NCBI GenBank assembly: GCA_947846985.1
Contig: CANTUZ010000002.1
Span: 134,563,889-134,627,888 of the forward strand
DNA: 64,000 nt
Direction: 5' to 3'
DNA from: Fratercula arctica
Lineage: Eukaryota > Chordata > Aves > Charadriiformes > Alcidae
In this document: one piece after another, positions 62,991 to 64,000 of the stretch
Position numbering within the stretch: the stretch's first letter is position 1
Layout of the letters: each line of letters starts with the position of its first letter
The notes under the pieces: generated by a model
Database searches by the model: none
Told to the model about the DNA's origin: nothing
Seen by the model: only the letters and a program-made list of their open reading frames with translations
Position numbers and translations under genes: made by a program

Positions 62991-64000
62991 TCCTTTCCTA
63001 TCAGAAATGTAGTAAAAGAAAAAAAAAAAAAAGCCTCTTTTTTTTTTTTCACTTTGCATTAATTTCCTTTCCCTTTCTGAAACAAGAATTAAATTAGCAT
63101 TGGTTCTTTAAATGAGAACTGACCTGTGTTGGGAATTTTGTTCTTGTTGCTTAGCAGCAGCAATGGGGGCACATGGGTGTGTCTGCTTCCAGGGCACTTT
63201 TGCTAGTATTTGATCACCTCAGGGCATTTTCCACATTAATGAGATAATGCTGAATCTGATGTTCCTGCAAAAAACAACCGTGAAGCTCAGTGTCTGCTTC
63301 TTAGTTTGACTGTAAAGGGGTTAAACGGGAGGACAGACATATACCTGTGAGGTAATGTTTGTCCTGCAAGAGAAATGCACATCCATCAGTGGCAATGCAT
63401 TTTCAATTTATTAATTGCATATCACTTTCTTCTGTAATCTTGTTTTATACAAGCAAGGCCAGTTATATAAACTGAAATAATTTAAGTATCTGAGAGGATT
63501 AGCAATTAAATATGTAACTCTTTTTCTGCATATCTATCATTAAGTGATTGAAGTTATGATTAACAGTCCTATTTGTTATTGAAGTGTAATCCCCTAAAAC
63601 AGTGGGGAATTCAGACTTGGCATCTGGTCTTTGCATGTCTGCTGTAAGGGTATGCCTACAAAGATGACATTAAATCAATATGCTTTCTCTATGATTTTAC
63701 AGACTTTGAGCCATATTGATATCCAGAGTCTAGCTACTGCAGACCACAGATTTACTACAACCCTTTGATCCTCGCAGGTCTGCTGTTCTAGTGGATTTGC
63801 TAGAGGAAAAAACTTAAAATTTGCTAGAGCAGTTGAACAGTATGGAAAGATTTCCTTGATTAGATAAAATTCTGTATACTTATAAGCAGAATTGAAGATT
63901 ATTATGTTCAGATCACACAGCCTTAGTAAGCATAAAATCTGCTCCTAAACGTATGAGAATTAACTCAGAGAAAAACAGTATCACACACAGCTTTAGAGCT
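62991..64000. other. Gene-free AT-rich sequence
   Basis: No gene or transposon recognised apart from the A14/T12 hairpin-forming tract listed separately. Confidence 0.55.
63019..63049. repeat. A14-GCCTC-T12 inverted homopolymer
   Basis: Fourteen A (63019-63032), a five-base spacer and twelve T (63038-63049). The arms can pair into a 12-bp A:T stem. It lies about 30 bp beyond the 5' end of the CR1 copy. Confidence 0.9.

Noticed and set aside
1..64000. CRISPR arrays, operons, bacterial promoters, tRNA and rRNA genes
   Set aside because: None seen. The repeats are vertebrate retrotransposons and microsatellites, and the sequence is clearly eukaryotic.

Overview
The window looks like gene-poor nuclear DNA of a bird. 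The main evidence is its repeats. There are seven fragments of the chicken-repeat-1 (CR1) LINE family, with the typical CR1 3' tail of short ATTCTATG-like units and the 'GGTTGGAAGGGACC' motif. There is also a TG-starting long terminal repeat of a type I associate with bird endogenous retroviruses, and there are a few worn MIR-type SINE remnants. I found no host protein-coding exon, tRNA, rRNA or other RNA gene that I can defend. Most of the window is AT-rich intergenic or deep-intronic sequence.

Layout. Positions 1-27,140 are single-copy AT-rich DNA with simple repeats (C10A17 at 753, a pyrimidine/C20 tract at 6021, T33 at 7647, T25 at 11298, a G-rich plus (GTTTT)n tract at 18838, ACT/ATC repeats at 23402), one old CR1 3' end on the + strand (about 7080) and a MIR remnant (25383). 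Positions 27,143-28,699 hold a composite: a CR1 3' end, a truncated retroviral LTR, and a CR1 reverse-transcriptase piece. The layout suggests LTR insertion into a CR1 followed by a deletion. Positions 28,700-54,320 are again mostly single-copy, with two MIR remnants (29,655 and 36,312), a short CR1 tail (36,513), a GGGAT pentanucleotide array (31,145) and several microsatellites.

Positions 54,322-62,990 are the repeat-rich end. They hold a fairly young CR1 with an almost open reverse-transcriptase frame broken by one stop (54,322-55,796), an older CR1 (56,322-56,930), a 3.5-kb minus-strand block of broken coding-like frames that I tentatively read as a decayed retrovirus-like element (57,962-61,460), and another CR1 piece (62,137-62,990). 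Six of the seven CR1 fragments lie on the minus strand.

Nothing here works as an operon or pathway; the window is a record of transposition and decay. The least explained item is the 57.9-61.5 kb block. Its first frame carries a weak integrase-like pattern, but I cannot assign a family without a search. No clear novel functional system was found.
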